From Pedobacter glucosidilyticus (GTDB taxonomy: Bacteria; Bacteroidota; Bacteroidia; Sphingobacteriales; Sphingobacteriaceae), in contig NZ_DLHN01000023.1 in assembly GCF_002483235.1 (NCBI RefSeq), forward strand, positions 1 through 64,000: DNA of 64,000 nucleotides, read 5' to 3'. Under the pieces are notes generated by a model, which saw nothing but the letters and a program-made list of their open reading frames with translations, had not been told where the DNA came from and ran no database searches. The position numbers and the translations under genes were made by a program. Below are positions 18,147 to 25,738 of the stretch, piece after piece (the first letter of the stretch is position 1; each line of letters begins with the position of its first letter).

Positions 18147-18845
18147 ATGAATACAGTAGCAAAATTAGACGAAGTTAAAACTACTCCCTGGAGCGGAGGA
18201 AGATCTCCATTTTCTGTAGAGTACGGAAAATTGATGATGTGGTTTTTCCTTTTATCAGATGCATTTACATTTTCTGCATTTTTGATTTATTACGGAGCAC
18301 AGCGTTTCAGTAAATTAACCTGGCCAGATCCAGATATCGTGTTCCAATCAATTCCTGGTATAGCAGACCATGGCTATCCATTGGTTTTTGTTGGTATCAT
18401 GACTTTCATTTTAATTATGAGTTCTGTAACAATGGTATTAGCCGTAGAAGCAGGTCATAGAAAAGCAAAGAAAGAAGTTATCTGGTGGATGGTAGCTACC
18501 ATTGTAGGTGGTTTTATGTTCTTGGGCTGCCAAGCATTAGAGTGGACACATTTACACCATGAAGGTTTCTGGTGGGGAACTATTCCTGATGCAGAAACAG
18601 TAAAAGCTCTAGGTGCTGATGGCGTAAGTGCACAACAGTTTTCTAACTTGTTCTTTACCATCACCGGTTTCCACGGTTTCCACGTATTTTCTGGTGTAGT
18701 TATCAATATCATTATCTTATTCATGACGATGGCTGGTGTTTTTGAAAGAAGAGGTCATTATTTAATGATTGAAAAAGTAGGTTTATACTGGCACTTCGTT
18801 GATTTGGTTTGGGTATTCGTATTTACCTTCTTCTATTTAGTTTAA
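18147..18845 (+). CDS. Cytochrome c oxidase subunit III (second copy)
   Basis: The ATG at 18147 is preferred over a TTG three bases earlier. The 232-residue protein has the GKLMMWFFLLSDAFTFSAFLIYYG start, the LEWTHL and TGFHGFHVFSGV segments and the YWHFVDLVWVFVFTFFYLV end of subunit III. It is the better match to canonical CtaE of the pair. A 33-base gap separates it from the first copy and 19 bases separate it from subunit IV. Confidence 0.9.
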   Translation: MNTVAKLDEVKTTPWSGGRSPFSVEYGKLMMWFFLLSDAFTFSAFLIYYGAQRFSKLTWPDPDIVFQSIPGIADHGYPLVFVGIMTFILIMSSVTMVLAVEAGHRKAKKEVIWWMVATIVGGFMFLGCQALEWTHLHHEGFWWGTIPDAETVKALGADGVSAQQFSNLFFTITGFHGFHVFSGVVINIIILFMTMAGVFERRGHYLMIEKVGLYWHFVDLVWVFVFTFFYLV

Positions 18846-18864
18846 TTTTTAATATCTGTATCCC

Positions 18865-19206
18865 ATGTCTCAAGAAAATACACATTTAGAACATGCAGAA
18901 GAGCATGCAAGCATGAGTAAAGGTAAAATCTGGAAAGTATTCTTTATTTTACTATTCATTACCGTGATAGAGTTTATCATAGCCTTAGCTATTCCAGAAA
19001 CGTTAATGTCTCATGGTGTTAAAAACTTTTTATACATTGCTTTAACACTTCTTAAAGCTTATTATATAGTTGCATTCTTTATGCACTTAAAGTTTGAAAA
19101 ATATGCTTTAATAGTAGCTATTCTGGTTTCTTTTGTCTTTATCATCTATTTTATTATTTTGATGTTAACAGAAGGTAATTACATACAGGATAGCATGCCT
19201 ATATGA
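18865..19206 (+). CDS. Cytochrome c oxidase subunit IV family protein
   Basis: The 113-residue protein has a charged, His/Glu-rich N-terminus and three helices, including KAYYIVAFFMHLKFEKYALI, the hallmark of the prokaryotic subunit IV family (CtaF/COX4_pro). The role is structural within the oxidase. It overlaps the next gene by 4 bases (ATGA), so the two are likely translationally coupled. Confidence 0.85.
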   Translation: MSQENTHLEHAEEHASMSKGKIWKVFFILLFITVIEFIIALAIPETLMSHGVKNFLYIALTLLKAYYIVAFFMHLKFEKYALIVAILVSFVFIIYFIILMLTEGNYIQDSMPI

Positions 19207-19904
19207 GCAATAAATTTCCACTAGCGAAAATATTAATCCTGGTAACCATATTAGCGGTACCAGGATTTTTATATTATTTACTCCAGTCTAAAGGAGAAAA
19301 CAGGTATAAACCTCTCCCCATTTTCGGTCCTAAAGAGGTAGCCAAAACTTTTACCAAGAAACGTGGTAAGCTAATTCCAGATACTATTTTTCATGTGGTA
19401 AAATCTTTCGAAGCTACAAACCAAAAAGGCGATAAAGTAGTTATAGATAGTATAAAAAAGCAACTCCTAGTAGTTAACTTCTTTTACAGTCGTTCTCAAG
19501 ATATTGTTCCCCAAATGTATAGCAATATAAAATGGTTAAATCAGGAATATAAAGACAACAAAATCGTTAGATTTTTGTCTATATCAGTAGATCCGACATT
19601 TGATCAGCAACATGTTTTGGCGCAGTATGCTAAACAGTATGGTGCTGTTTCTGGTAAATGGGATTTTTTAAATGCTGATACTAGTGTTGTTTATCCCTTG
19701 GCAAGAAATCAATTCTTTTTAAATGCATTGGAAAACAAGCAAACAGGAGAATTTATACATAGCGAGAAATTGGTCTTGCTAGATGCCGAACATAGAATAA
19801 GAGGTTATTACGATGCAACATCAGCACCGGAAGTAAAAAAGATGGGCGATGAAATGAAAATCTTAATAACAGAGGAGTTGAGAAAAATAAAAGCAGAATT
19901 TTAA
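19203..19904 (+). CDS. SCO1/SenC-family protein lacking both copper-binding cysteines
   Basis: SCO proteins deliver copper to the CuA site of subunit II. This 233-residue protein has one N-terminal membrane anchor (about 8-27) and a thioredoxin-fold domain. The canonical copper motif FxRCPDIC is here FFYSRSQDIVPQM: the cysteine positions are Ser98 and Val102, checked codon by codon (TCT and GTT). His186 in FIHSEKLVLLD, which aligns with the third copper ligand, and the IRGYYD end are kept. So the fold and context are of SCO but the thiol pair is gone. It overlaps the subunit IV gene by 4 bases. Confidence 0.85.
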   Translation: MSNKFPLAKILILVTILAVPGFLYYLLQSKGENRYKPLPIFGPKEVAKTFTKKRGKLIPDTIFHVVKSFEATNQKGDKVVIDSIKKQLLVVNFFYSRSQDIVPQMYSNIKWLNQEYKDNKIVRFLSISVDPTFDQQHVLAQYAKQYGAVSGKWDFLNADTSVVYPLARNQFFLNALENKQTGEFIHSEKLVLLDAEHRIRGYYDATSAPEVKKMGDEMKILITEELRKIKAEF

Positions 19905-19911
19905 TAAGCAG

Positions 19912-20484
19912 ATGAACGATAAACTTATTTTCAGGGTTGTAACAGGAGTATCAATTTTTGTTTTTCTAGTGGTGGTTATTTTAAATCGTAAGATTATACC
20001 AGTAACCATAGAAACTCCAGACTTTGTTTATTTCTTACCTACTTTAAATGCCATTATTAATGGTACTTGTAGTGTTTTGTTATTGGTTTCTCTTTATTTT
20101 ATCAAGCAAAAAAATATCACCATGCATAAAAGGGTAAATATCTTTACCTTTTTTCTATCCTCCCTGTTTTTAGTTTCTTATATCATCTTTCATTATTTTG
20201 CTCCTGAGACTAAATTTGGAGATCTTAATAGTGATGGAAATTTAGATGTTGCAGAAATTGCAGCAGCAGGCAATGTAAGGTATGTTTACTACGTTATTTT
20301 AATTACACATATTATTTTAGCAGCAGGTGTTTTGCCGCTTATATTATTAAGCTTTTACAGAGGCTTACAAATGCAGGTAGAGAAGCATAGAAAACTTGTA
20401 AGATATAGCTTCCCTGTTTGGTTGTATGTTACTGTAACAGGTGTTATTGTTTATTTAATGATTTCTCCATATTACAATTTTTAA
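19912..20484 (+). CDS. DUF420 membrane protein with an EF-hand-like loop
   Basis: The 190-residue protein has about five helices and the DUF420 features: LPTLNAIINGTCSVLLL, MHKRVN and ITHIILAAGVLPLILLSFYRGL. The DUF420 family (CtaM-like) is linked to assembly of aa3/caa3 oxidases. Residues 104-115, DLNSDGNLDVAE, match the EF-hand calcium loop (D1, N3, D5, G6, D9, E12) and lie in the outer loop between helices three and four. It sits in the oxidase gene cluster, 8 bases after the SCO gene. Confidence 0.85.
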   Translation: MNDKLIFRVVTGVSIFVFLVVVILNRKIIPVTIETPDFVYFLPTLNAIINGTCSVLLLVSLYFIKQKNITMHKRVNIFTFFLSSLFLVSYIIFHYFAPETKFGDLNSDGNLDVAEIAAAGNVRYVYYVILITHIILAAGVLPLILLSFYRGLQMQVEKHRKLVRYSFPVWLYVTVTGVIVYLMISPYYNF

Positions 20485-20492
20485 TTAAAGCC

Positions 20493-20759
20493 ATGAAGAG
20501 AGTAGGGATAATTATTGTACTATTTGTTTTGATAAGTTTATCATCAGAAACCTTTGCGCAATGTGCCATGTGCCAAGCCACAGTAGAATCTAATTTAGAT
20601 AATGGGGGTACAGCTGGAAAAGGTTTAAACAGTGGTATTATGTATTTGTTAGCTGCGCCTTATTTAGCGATGTTAGGTATCGGCTATTTATGGTACAAAA
20701 AATACAGAAAGAAAGACGTTACCATTGATATAAAATCTGAAAGAATTAATCTGAACTAG
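20493..20759 (+). CDS. Small membrane protein with an exported CxxC motif
   Basis: The 88-residue product starts at ATG 20493. It has a signal peptide (MKRVGIIIVLFVLISLSSETFAQ split at about residue 23), then CAMC at 24-27 at the start of the mature chain, a Gly/Asn loop, one helix (about 49-66) and a Lys-rich cytoplasmic tail. I do not know a named family. Its place among oxidase assembly genes, and the two exposed cysteines, make a copper or thiol role possible; that is inference. Confidence 0.75.
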   Translation: MKRVGIIIVLFVLISLSSETFAQCAMCQATVESNLDNGGTAGKGLNSGIMYLLAAPYLAMLGIGYLWYKKYRKKDVTIDIKSERINLN

Positions 20760-20760
20760 T

Positions 20761-21153
20761 ATGGCGAAAACACCAGAAATTAAAGCCTTTGTTTTGGCTA
20801 AATGTCCGCGTTGTAGAAGAGGCGATATGTTTCAGAATTCTATGTATGGTTTCTCTTCCCAGAAAATGCATGAGCATTGCCCACATTGTGGTATGCGTTA
20901 TGAAATAGAACCAGGTTACTTTTATGCAGCAATGTATGTTGGCTATGCTATTAACGTGGCTTTAGCGGTTGGTATTGGCTTTCTTACTTATCTCATCACT
21001 CAAGAAGATAAAAGCCCTTGGATTTATATCATCAGTATTTTAACGGCGAGTTTTTTATTGGCGCCATTAAATTTTAGATACTCAAGAGTGATACTTTTAT
21101 ACTGGTTATCGCCAAAAATAAAATACGTAGCACATTATGACGAAGATAAGTAA
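20761..21153 (+). CDS. DUF983 membrane protein with zinc-ribbon motif
   Basis: The 130-residue protein has an N-terminal zinc-ribbon-like stretch, KCPRCRRGDMF then HCPHCGMRYEIEPGYFYAAMYVGYAINVALAV, and two helices. This is the DUF983 pattern, commonly found near cytochrome oxidase genes and of unknown function. It starts one base after the previous stop and its end overlaps the DUF2461 gene by 17 bases. Confidence 0.85.
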   Translation: MAKTPEIKAFVLAKCPRCRRGDMFQNSMYGFSSQKMHEHCPHCGMRYEIEPGYFYAAMYVGYAINVALAVGIGFLTYLITQEDKSPWIYIISILTASFLLAPLNFRYSRVILLYWLSPKIKYVAHYDEDK

Positions 21154-21808
21154 GGATACATTTACTTTTCTAGAAGAATTAATAGCCAACAACAACAGAG
21201 AGTGGTTTAATACCCATAAAAACAGGTATGAACAAGCCAAGCAAAATGCACTTGATTTTACTGAGGAGTTGCTGGTAGGTATTAAAAAAATAGACCCTAG
21301 TATACCAGAAGATTTACAAGCTAAAAAATGTGTGCTAAGGATATACAGAGATGTAAGATTTAGCAAAAATAAGGCTCCTTATAAAAGCAATATCGGTATA
21401 AGTATATCTTCTGATGGAAGGGGCGGTACCTTACCAGGATATTATATCCATATAGAACCAGGAAAAAGTTTTGTGGCTGGCGGTTATTGGATGCCAGAGG
21501 CTCATCATCTGAAAGCTATCAGACAAGAAATTGATTACAACACTTCTGATTTTTTAGACATCATAGAAGCTAAAGCTTTTAAAAGTTACTTCGGTGATTT
21601 AAGTACAGAAGATCAATTAAAAAATGCTCCAAAGGATTATCCTAAAGACCATCCCTATATTCATATTTTAAAACTGAAAAGCTTTATTTGTTCTAAGTCT
21701 TTTACCGATGAGGAGATGACAAAAGACAATATTTTAGAAACGATATTAGAGGGCATGAAGCTGATTTACCCCCTAAATAAATTTATAAAAGAAGCCATAG
21801 TAGCATAA
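21137..21808 (+). CDS. DUF2461 domain protein
   Basis: The 223-residue cytosolic protein shows the DUF2461/TIGR02453 signature: FLEELIANNNREWFNTHKNRYEQAK, CVLRIYRDVRFSKNKAPYKSNIG, GYYIHIEPGKSFVAGGYWMP and a C-terminal KDYPKDHPYIHILKLKSF. The function of the family is not established. It overlaps the DUF983 gene by 17 bases and may share its transcript, though nothing ties it to respiration. Confidence 0.88.
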   Translation: MTKISKDTFTFLEELIANNNREWFNTHKNRYEQAKQNALDFTEELLVGIKKIDPSIPEDLQAKKCVLRIYRDVRFSKNKAPYKSNIGISISSDGRGGTLPGYYIHIEPGKSFVAGGYWMPEAHHLKAIRQEIDYNTSDFLDIIEAKAFKSYFGDLSTEDQLKNAPKDYPKDHPYIHILKLKSFICSKSFTDEEMTKDNILETILEGMKLIYPLNKFIKEAIVA

Positions 21809-21838
21809 GCCTAAAAGAGTTTTGTATATTTATATAAA

Positions 21839-22684
21839 ATGAAAGAAATGAAATCCAAAATCTTATTATTTACCATCATAGCAGCTTTATTTACAAGTTC
21901 TTGTATGGTGATGTCTACTAAGAAGTATAAACAATTATTAGCCGATAAAGATTCTATTGCAGCAGGTTGGGATGCAGCAAAAGTTAAAATACAATCTTTA
22001 GAAGAAGAAATTGCAAAGCTTAAAGCGGATACTGCAAATTTAAACCAGCGTATTGCAAGTTTAAGCAGCTCTTTAGATGATGTAAATAATAACTATGCAA
22101 AGCTTAGAACCAATAGCTCTACAGAGATAAGAAAACTAGCAGATGATTTACAAAAACGTGAAGCTAGATTAAAAGAGGTTGAAGAAGTGTTACGTAAAAG
22201 AGATGAGGCTACGAATGCTTTAAAAAATAAACTTCAAAAAGCACTTTTAGGTTTTGCTGAAAACGGCTTAACAGTGGAAATTAAAAACGGTAAAGTTTAT
22301 GTTTCTTTAACCGATAAGCTACTATTTAGTAGTGGTAGCATTGTTATAGATGAAAGAGGTAAACAAGCTTTAAAAGAGCTTGCTAAAGTTTTAAATACAC
22401 AACCCGAGATTAATATTGCGGTGGAAGGGCATACAGATAACCAAAGGGTAGTTAACCTAGGGCAAATAAAAGATAACTGGGATTTAAGTGTGCTGAGAGC
22501 TACTTCGGTAACCAGATTTTTGATTGATGAGCAAAAAGTGGATGCTAATCGCTTAACGGCTACAGGTAAAGGAGAATTCCAACCGGTAGAGAATTTAAAT
22601 ACACCAGAAGCGAGAAGTAAGAATAGAAGAATAGAAATTATACTTTCACCAAAGTTGGATGAATTGTATAATTTGATACAGTAA
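21839..22684 (+). CDS. OmpA-family peptidoglycan-binding lipoprotein
   Basis: The protein (281 residues) begins with a lipoprotein signal, MKSKILLFTIIAALFTSSC, then a coiled coil of about 100 residues (LEEEIAKLKADTANLNQRIASL). The C-terminal OmpA domain runs from about 160 to 281 with LLFSSGSIVIDERGKQALKELAKVL, VEGHTDNQ, NWDLSVLRATSV and ARSKNRRIEIILSP; it should bind peptidoglycan. ATGs at 21839 and 21848 are both possible starts; the second gives the cleaner signal peptide. It is the last gene before the defence island and is followed by a strong terminator. Confidence 0.9.
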   Translation: MKEMKSKILLFTIIAALFTSSCMVMSTKKYKQLLADKDSIAAGWDAAKVKIQSLEEEIAKLKADTANLNQRIASLSSSLDDVNNNYAKLRTNSSTEIRKLADDLQKREARLKEVEEVLRKRDEATNALKNKLQKALLGFAENGLTVEIKNGKVYVSLTDKLLFSSGSIVIDERGKQALKELAKVLNTQPEINIAVEGHTDNQRVVNLGQIKDNWDLSVLRATSVTRFLIDEQKVDANRLTATGKGEFQPVENLNTPEARSKNRRIEIILSPKLDELYNLIQ

Positions 22685-22703
22685 AAGGTATTTAATATTA
22701 TGT

Positions 22704-22740
22704 AAAGGGGGATTTCATCTTTGAATGAATCCCCTTTTTT
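22704..22740 (+). terminator. Rho-independent terminator after the OmpA gene
   Basis: AAAGGGGGATT (22704-22714) pairs with AATCCCCTTTTTT (22728-22740), giving a strong stem followed by a T run. Confidence 0.85.
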
Positions 22741-23285
22741 AATGGTGTTTCAGATTTTTCTAGTTATAATGCAGAAGTCCTTCCAACCCTAGCCGGATAG
22801 CGGCTTCTTTCTTTTCCTTGATGATAAGAAGCAAAAACGAGGAACGAGTTCATGAATGCCTAAGAAAAATCCTGCTGATGGCAGGCAGGTAAGGCTAAGG
22901 AGTATTAGTTGTTCTGTCTAAATAAACCTTTATCCACAATCCTGAGTGGTGTGAATGTTTTTACTTGATGAATCCTCTTACAGTATTTATTATTGCTCAG
23001 TAAGTGAAGTGCTTCGAAATCGCCAACTTCTTATAAGAAAAACGTTACCAGCAAGGAGGACACGACCACTAAAAAACTACCTTAACTCGATAGACAATTT
23101 TGCATTTCTTTGACACAAGTCGACCTGACTTTAATGACACTCAAGCCAATCTAAAAGGTTTTAAAAAAATCCCACCACACATTTTAAACCAATTTTATGT
23201 CTTCTTGCATTTTGCAAATTTGGTTTTGCTCTAACATAAAATGCCAGCCCTTCTGTAAAATCAAAAGAGAATTTTTTCTACTCAC
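22741..23285. other. Gene-free left flank of the defence island
   Basis: No credible coding frame is seen in about 540 bases. Around 22792-22812 is AGCCGGATAGCGGCTTC, which shares GGATAGCGG with the hairpin repeat at 29290-29362. At 22871-22885 is a perfect small stem, CCTGC/GCAGG. The sequence from about 22905 on is mixed and may be debris of insertion; it ends at the promoter of the XRE gene. Confidence 0.5.
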
Positions 23286-23331
23286 TTGTTAAGTTTATGA
23301 AAATAAACTGTAATTTTGACGAAATTGTCAA
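23286..23331 (+). promoter_or_regulatory. Predicted promoter with palindromic operator for the XRE controller
   Basis: TTG at 23286-23288, a 22-base spacer and TAATTTTG at 23311-23318 form a Bacteroidota promoter. Overlapping the -7 box is a perfect inverted repeat, TTGAC (23316-23320), six bases, GTCAA (23327-23331). Its position would allow the XRE protein encoded 18 bases downstream to repress its own transcription. Confidence 0.5.
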
Positions 23332-23349
23332 GATAAAAATTTCAAGGTG

Positions 23350-23676
23350 ATGAAAGAAACATTTGGAGAATACATTCACAATTTGAGAGTTGAACACGGC
23401 TTAACTCTTACAAAACTTGCTGCCGCACTTGATATTGACCAATCTACGCTTTCCAAAATTGAAAATCAAAAACGCAATATTCCAGAAGAAATTCTTCCCA
23501 AACTTGCCAAAGTTTTCAAGTTGGACATCAAGAAACTTGAAAAGGAATTTTATAGTGAGAAGATAGCTGAAATGATTTATCGTGTTCCCAACTCAACAGA
23601 ACTATTGACACTTGCAGAGGAGAAAGTGAAATATTACAGAGTTTCAAAGGTTAAACAAGGAAATTTAAAATTTTAA
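23350..23676 (+). CDS. XRE-family regulator (restriction-modification controller-like)
   Basis: The 108-residue protein has an N-terminal HTH: FGEYIHNLRVEHGLTLTKLAAALDIDQSTLSKIENQKRNIPEEILPKLAKVF, followed by a helical C-terminus. Small XRE proteins placed directly before methylase and nuclease genes are typical controller (C) proteins that time their expression. The ATG at 23350 is chosen over a GTG three bases earlier. The next gene starts 4 bases after its stop. Confidence 0.82.
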   Translation: MKETFGEYIHNLRVEHGLTLTKLAAALDIDQSTLSKIENQKRNIPEEILPKLAKVFKLDIKKLEKEFYSEKIAEMIYRVPNSTELLTLAEEKVKYYRVSKVKQGNLKF

Positions 23677-23679
23677 GAA

Positions 23680-24444
23680 ATGGCTAAATCAATAGAACAA
23701 TACTTAAACAAAGTCATTCAAGGCGACTGTTTAGAAGTTATGAAAGACATACCAAGCAGGTCAATTGATATGATTCTTTGTGATTTACCCTACGGAACCA
23801 CTCAAAATAAGTGGGATTCAGTAATTGACTTAGACCAACTTTGGAAACAATATGAAAGAATCATCAAAGATGATGGAGCAATTGTACTGACTGCACAGGG
23901 ACTATTTACAGCAAAGTTGATTATGAGTAATGAAAAATTGTTCAAATACAAAGTGGTTTGGATTAAATCAAAATCAACAAACTTCCTGAACGCCAAAAAA
24001 CAACCACTGCGTAAACACGAAGACATTTGTATTTTCTATAAAAAACAACCTACATATAATCCTCAAATGACAAATGGAGAGGCTTACGACAAAGGTATTA
24101 GAAAAGACCAATACACTGGAAGTTATGGTGATTTCAAACCGAGACATGTCAAAAGTAATGGAGATAGATACCCTAATGATGTTGTTTGCTATGAAGAACA
24201 ACCCATTGACGATTTTGTATATGTGAAAACAGCAGAATCAGAAGGTCCCGTTTTACATCCGACACAAAAGCCAATTGAACTTGGTAGATATTTGATAAAA
24301 ACTTTCACAAACCCTGGTGAAGTAGTGCTTGACAATTTTTTTTATTTGGGCGTTCCCCTATCGGGTCGGGCTATCCGTTCCAAGTCCTCGCTTCGCTGCG
24401 GGCTTTCCACTTCTATCCCTAACGCACTTAAATTCGCAGCATAA
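23680..24444 (+). pseudogene. DNA methyltransferase (DPPY type), 3' end replaced by a repeat
   Basis: The first 220 residues are a beta-type N6/N4 DNA methyltransferase: the catalytic motif DLPYG is near residue 34, followed by QNKWDSVIDLDQLW, and the C-terminal HPTQKPIELGRYLIKTFTNPGEVVLDNF leads into the AdoMet-binding motif. At exactly that point the frame leaves the family: after VVLDNF it reads FYLGVPLSGRAIRSKSSLRCG, which is translated from a GC-rich hairpin repeat (24347-24427). The FxGxGTT AdoMet motif and the terminal helix are missing, so the enzyme is very probably inactive. The stop TAA overlaps the ATG of the nuclease gene by one base. Confidence 0.8.
24347..24427. repeat. GC-rich hairpin repeat inside the methyltransferase 3' end
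   Basis: The element is bounded by GCGTT (24350-24354) and AACGC (24421-24425) as inverted ends and is much more GC-rich than its surroundings. Inside are GGGCTATCCGTT, TCCTCGCTTCGCTGCGGGC and CCACTTCTATCCCT. Its layout parallels the reverse complement of the element at 29290-29362, which reads CCCGCTATCCGCT, then TCCTCGC, then CGCTACTATC. I recall repeats of this look as abundant in Bacteroidota genomes, without a name I can cite. Confidence 0.7.
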
Positions 24445-25439
24445 TGGCAGATACATTGACATACTTAGATATTGCTTACAAAATTCTTAAAGAAGAAAGT
24501 AAAGCTCGTTCGCTTCATTATAAAGTAATTGCAAAAAGAGCATTCAAACAAGGGTTAATTGAAAGTGACGATTTAATTATTGCTGGAAATATTTCATCTG
24601 CTATAAATGCTGATATCAGAAAAAGTAAAATCGAAGGAGAAGAGTCTAAATTTATTACTTACGGAAAAGGTCAATATGGTTTAACCGAAAATGAGCCAAA
24701 AGGAATTTTCGCTGAAATAAGAGATAAAAACAATCAAGTTAAAAGACACTTACTTGAAGCACTGTTAGCAATGCCACCTTTTAGTTTTGAAGAATTAGTT
24801 GGTGAAGTATTGAGAAATCTTGGCTTTGAAAATATTTCAGTCACAAGCAAATCAGGTGATGGTGGAATTGATGTAACTGGAGAGCTTGTTGTTGCTGGAG
24901 CTATAAAAAACAGTGTATGTGTTCAGGTTAAAAGGTGGAGAAATAATGTGCAGAGGGCAAGTATTTCAGAATTGCGTGGAAGTTTGAGACCGCATCAAAC
25001 TGGATTATTTATTACAACGTCAGATTTTTCAAAACCTTCAATAGAGGAAGCAAACGACCCGTATAAAGCACCTATTTCATTGATTAACGGAAAAGAATTT
25101 GTTGATATTCTTTGCGATTATGGAATTGGGGTTACATCAGAAGAGGTTATTATATATGACATAGATGATGAAAATGGGCTAATTGATATTCCTGGACAAG
25201 TTGAAATTAATGAAGAAGGGATTGAGATTTTCACCAAATATAAAGGTCAAGAGCACTACGCAATTTACTTTACACCTTCAAAAGTTATTTATAATAATGA
25301 AGTGTTTAAATCCCCATCTGCTGCGGGAACTAAGGTTCAAAATGGATTGCCTGTAAACGGTTGGAAATTTTGGAAATTTATAGATGAGAAAGATGGGAAA
25401 ACTTATCCAATCGACAGACTAAGAGAAAACAAGTTATGA
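24444..25439 (+). CDS. Mrr-type restriction endonuclease with HARE-HTH and RAMA domains
   Basis: The protein (331 residues) has three parts. Residues 1-82 form a HARE-HTH domain (LTYLDIAYKILKEESKARSLHYKVIAKRA). Residues about 108-225 form an Mrr catalytic domain of the PD-(D/E)xK fold: FEELVGEVLRNLGFENISVT with Glu117, GDGGIDV with Asp143, and QVKRW with Gln161 and Lys163, so the active site looks complete. Residues about 245-331 resemble a RAMA domain (SPSAAGTKVQNGLPVNGWKFWKF). Mrr nucleases often cut modified DNA, and RAMA has been proposed to read modified bases. It overlaps the downstream small gene by 4 bases. Confidence 0.85.
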   Translation: MADTLTYLDIAYKILKEESKARSLHYKVIAKRAFKQGLIESDDLIIAGNISSAINADIRKSKIEGEESKFITYGKGQYGLTENEPKGIFAEIRDKNNQVKRHLLEALLAMPPFSFEELVGEVLRNLGFENISVTSKSGDGGIDVTGELVVAGAIKNSVCVQVKRWRNNVQRASISELRGSLRPHQTGLFITTSDFSKPSIEEANDPYKAPISLINGKEFVDILCDYGIGVTSEEVIIYDIDDENGLIDIPGQVEINEEGIEIFTKYKGQEHYAIYFTPSKVIYNNEVFKSPSAAGTKVQNGLPVNGWKFWKFIDEKDGKTYPIDRLRENKL

Positions 25440-25738
25440 GAGATAATGCAACTTTTCAAAACGGAATCTTAAAAATTTCTTATCCCAACTACGGGAAAGA
25501 TGGTAGAAATTACTGTGAATTGTTTGATTTTTTGGGCGATTTTGACATAATCACAGCAAATGAAATTGGGCAAGATGTTATTGTAATGAGTGAGATAGTT
25601 TTTATGTTCTCAAATTTTGATGAAGGACGTTTGAAAAGAGAATCTTGCATTGAACTTGAAGCAATATCTTCTTTGAAGGAATTCGTAGATGCTGAAAATC
25701 CTGAACATCGTGAATTTTTAGAATGGTATTACAATTAG
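25436..25738 (+). CDS. Hypothetical protein in the defence island
   Basis: The 100-residue acidic protein is not recognised. It starts in an ATGA overlap with the nuclease gene, so it is likely translated with it. It has no membrane segment or signal peptide and ends EFLEWYYN. Its end overlaps the 5' edge of the broken methyltransferase by 16 bases in another frame, which may mark a deletion junction. Confidence 0.55.
   Translation: MRDNATFQNGILKISYPNYGKDGRNYCELFDFLGDFDIITANEIGQDVIVMSEIVFMFSNFDEGRLKRESCIELEAISSLKEFVDAENPEHREFLEWYYN

Noticed and set aside
24347..24427. The hairpin repeat as an integron attC site
   Set aside because: The inverted ends are GCGTT...AACGC rather than RYYYAAC...GTTRRRY, and no integron integrase is in the window.
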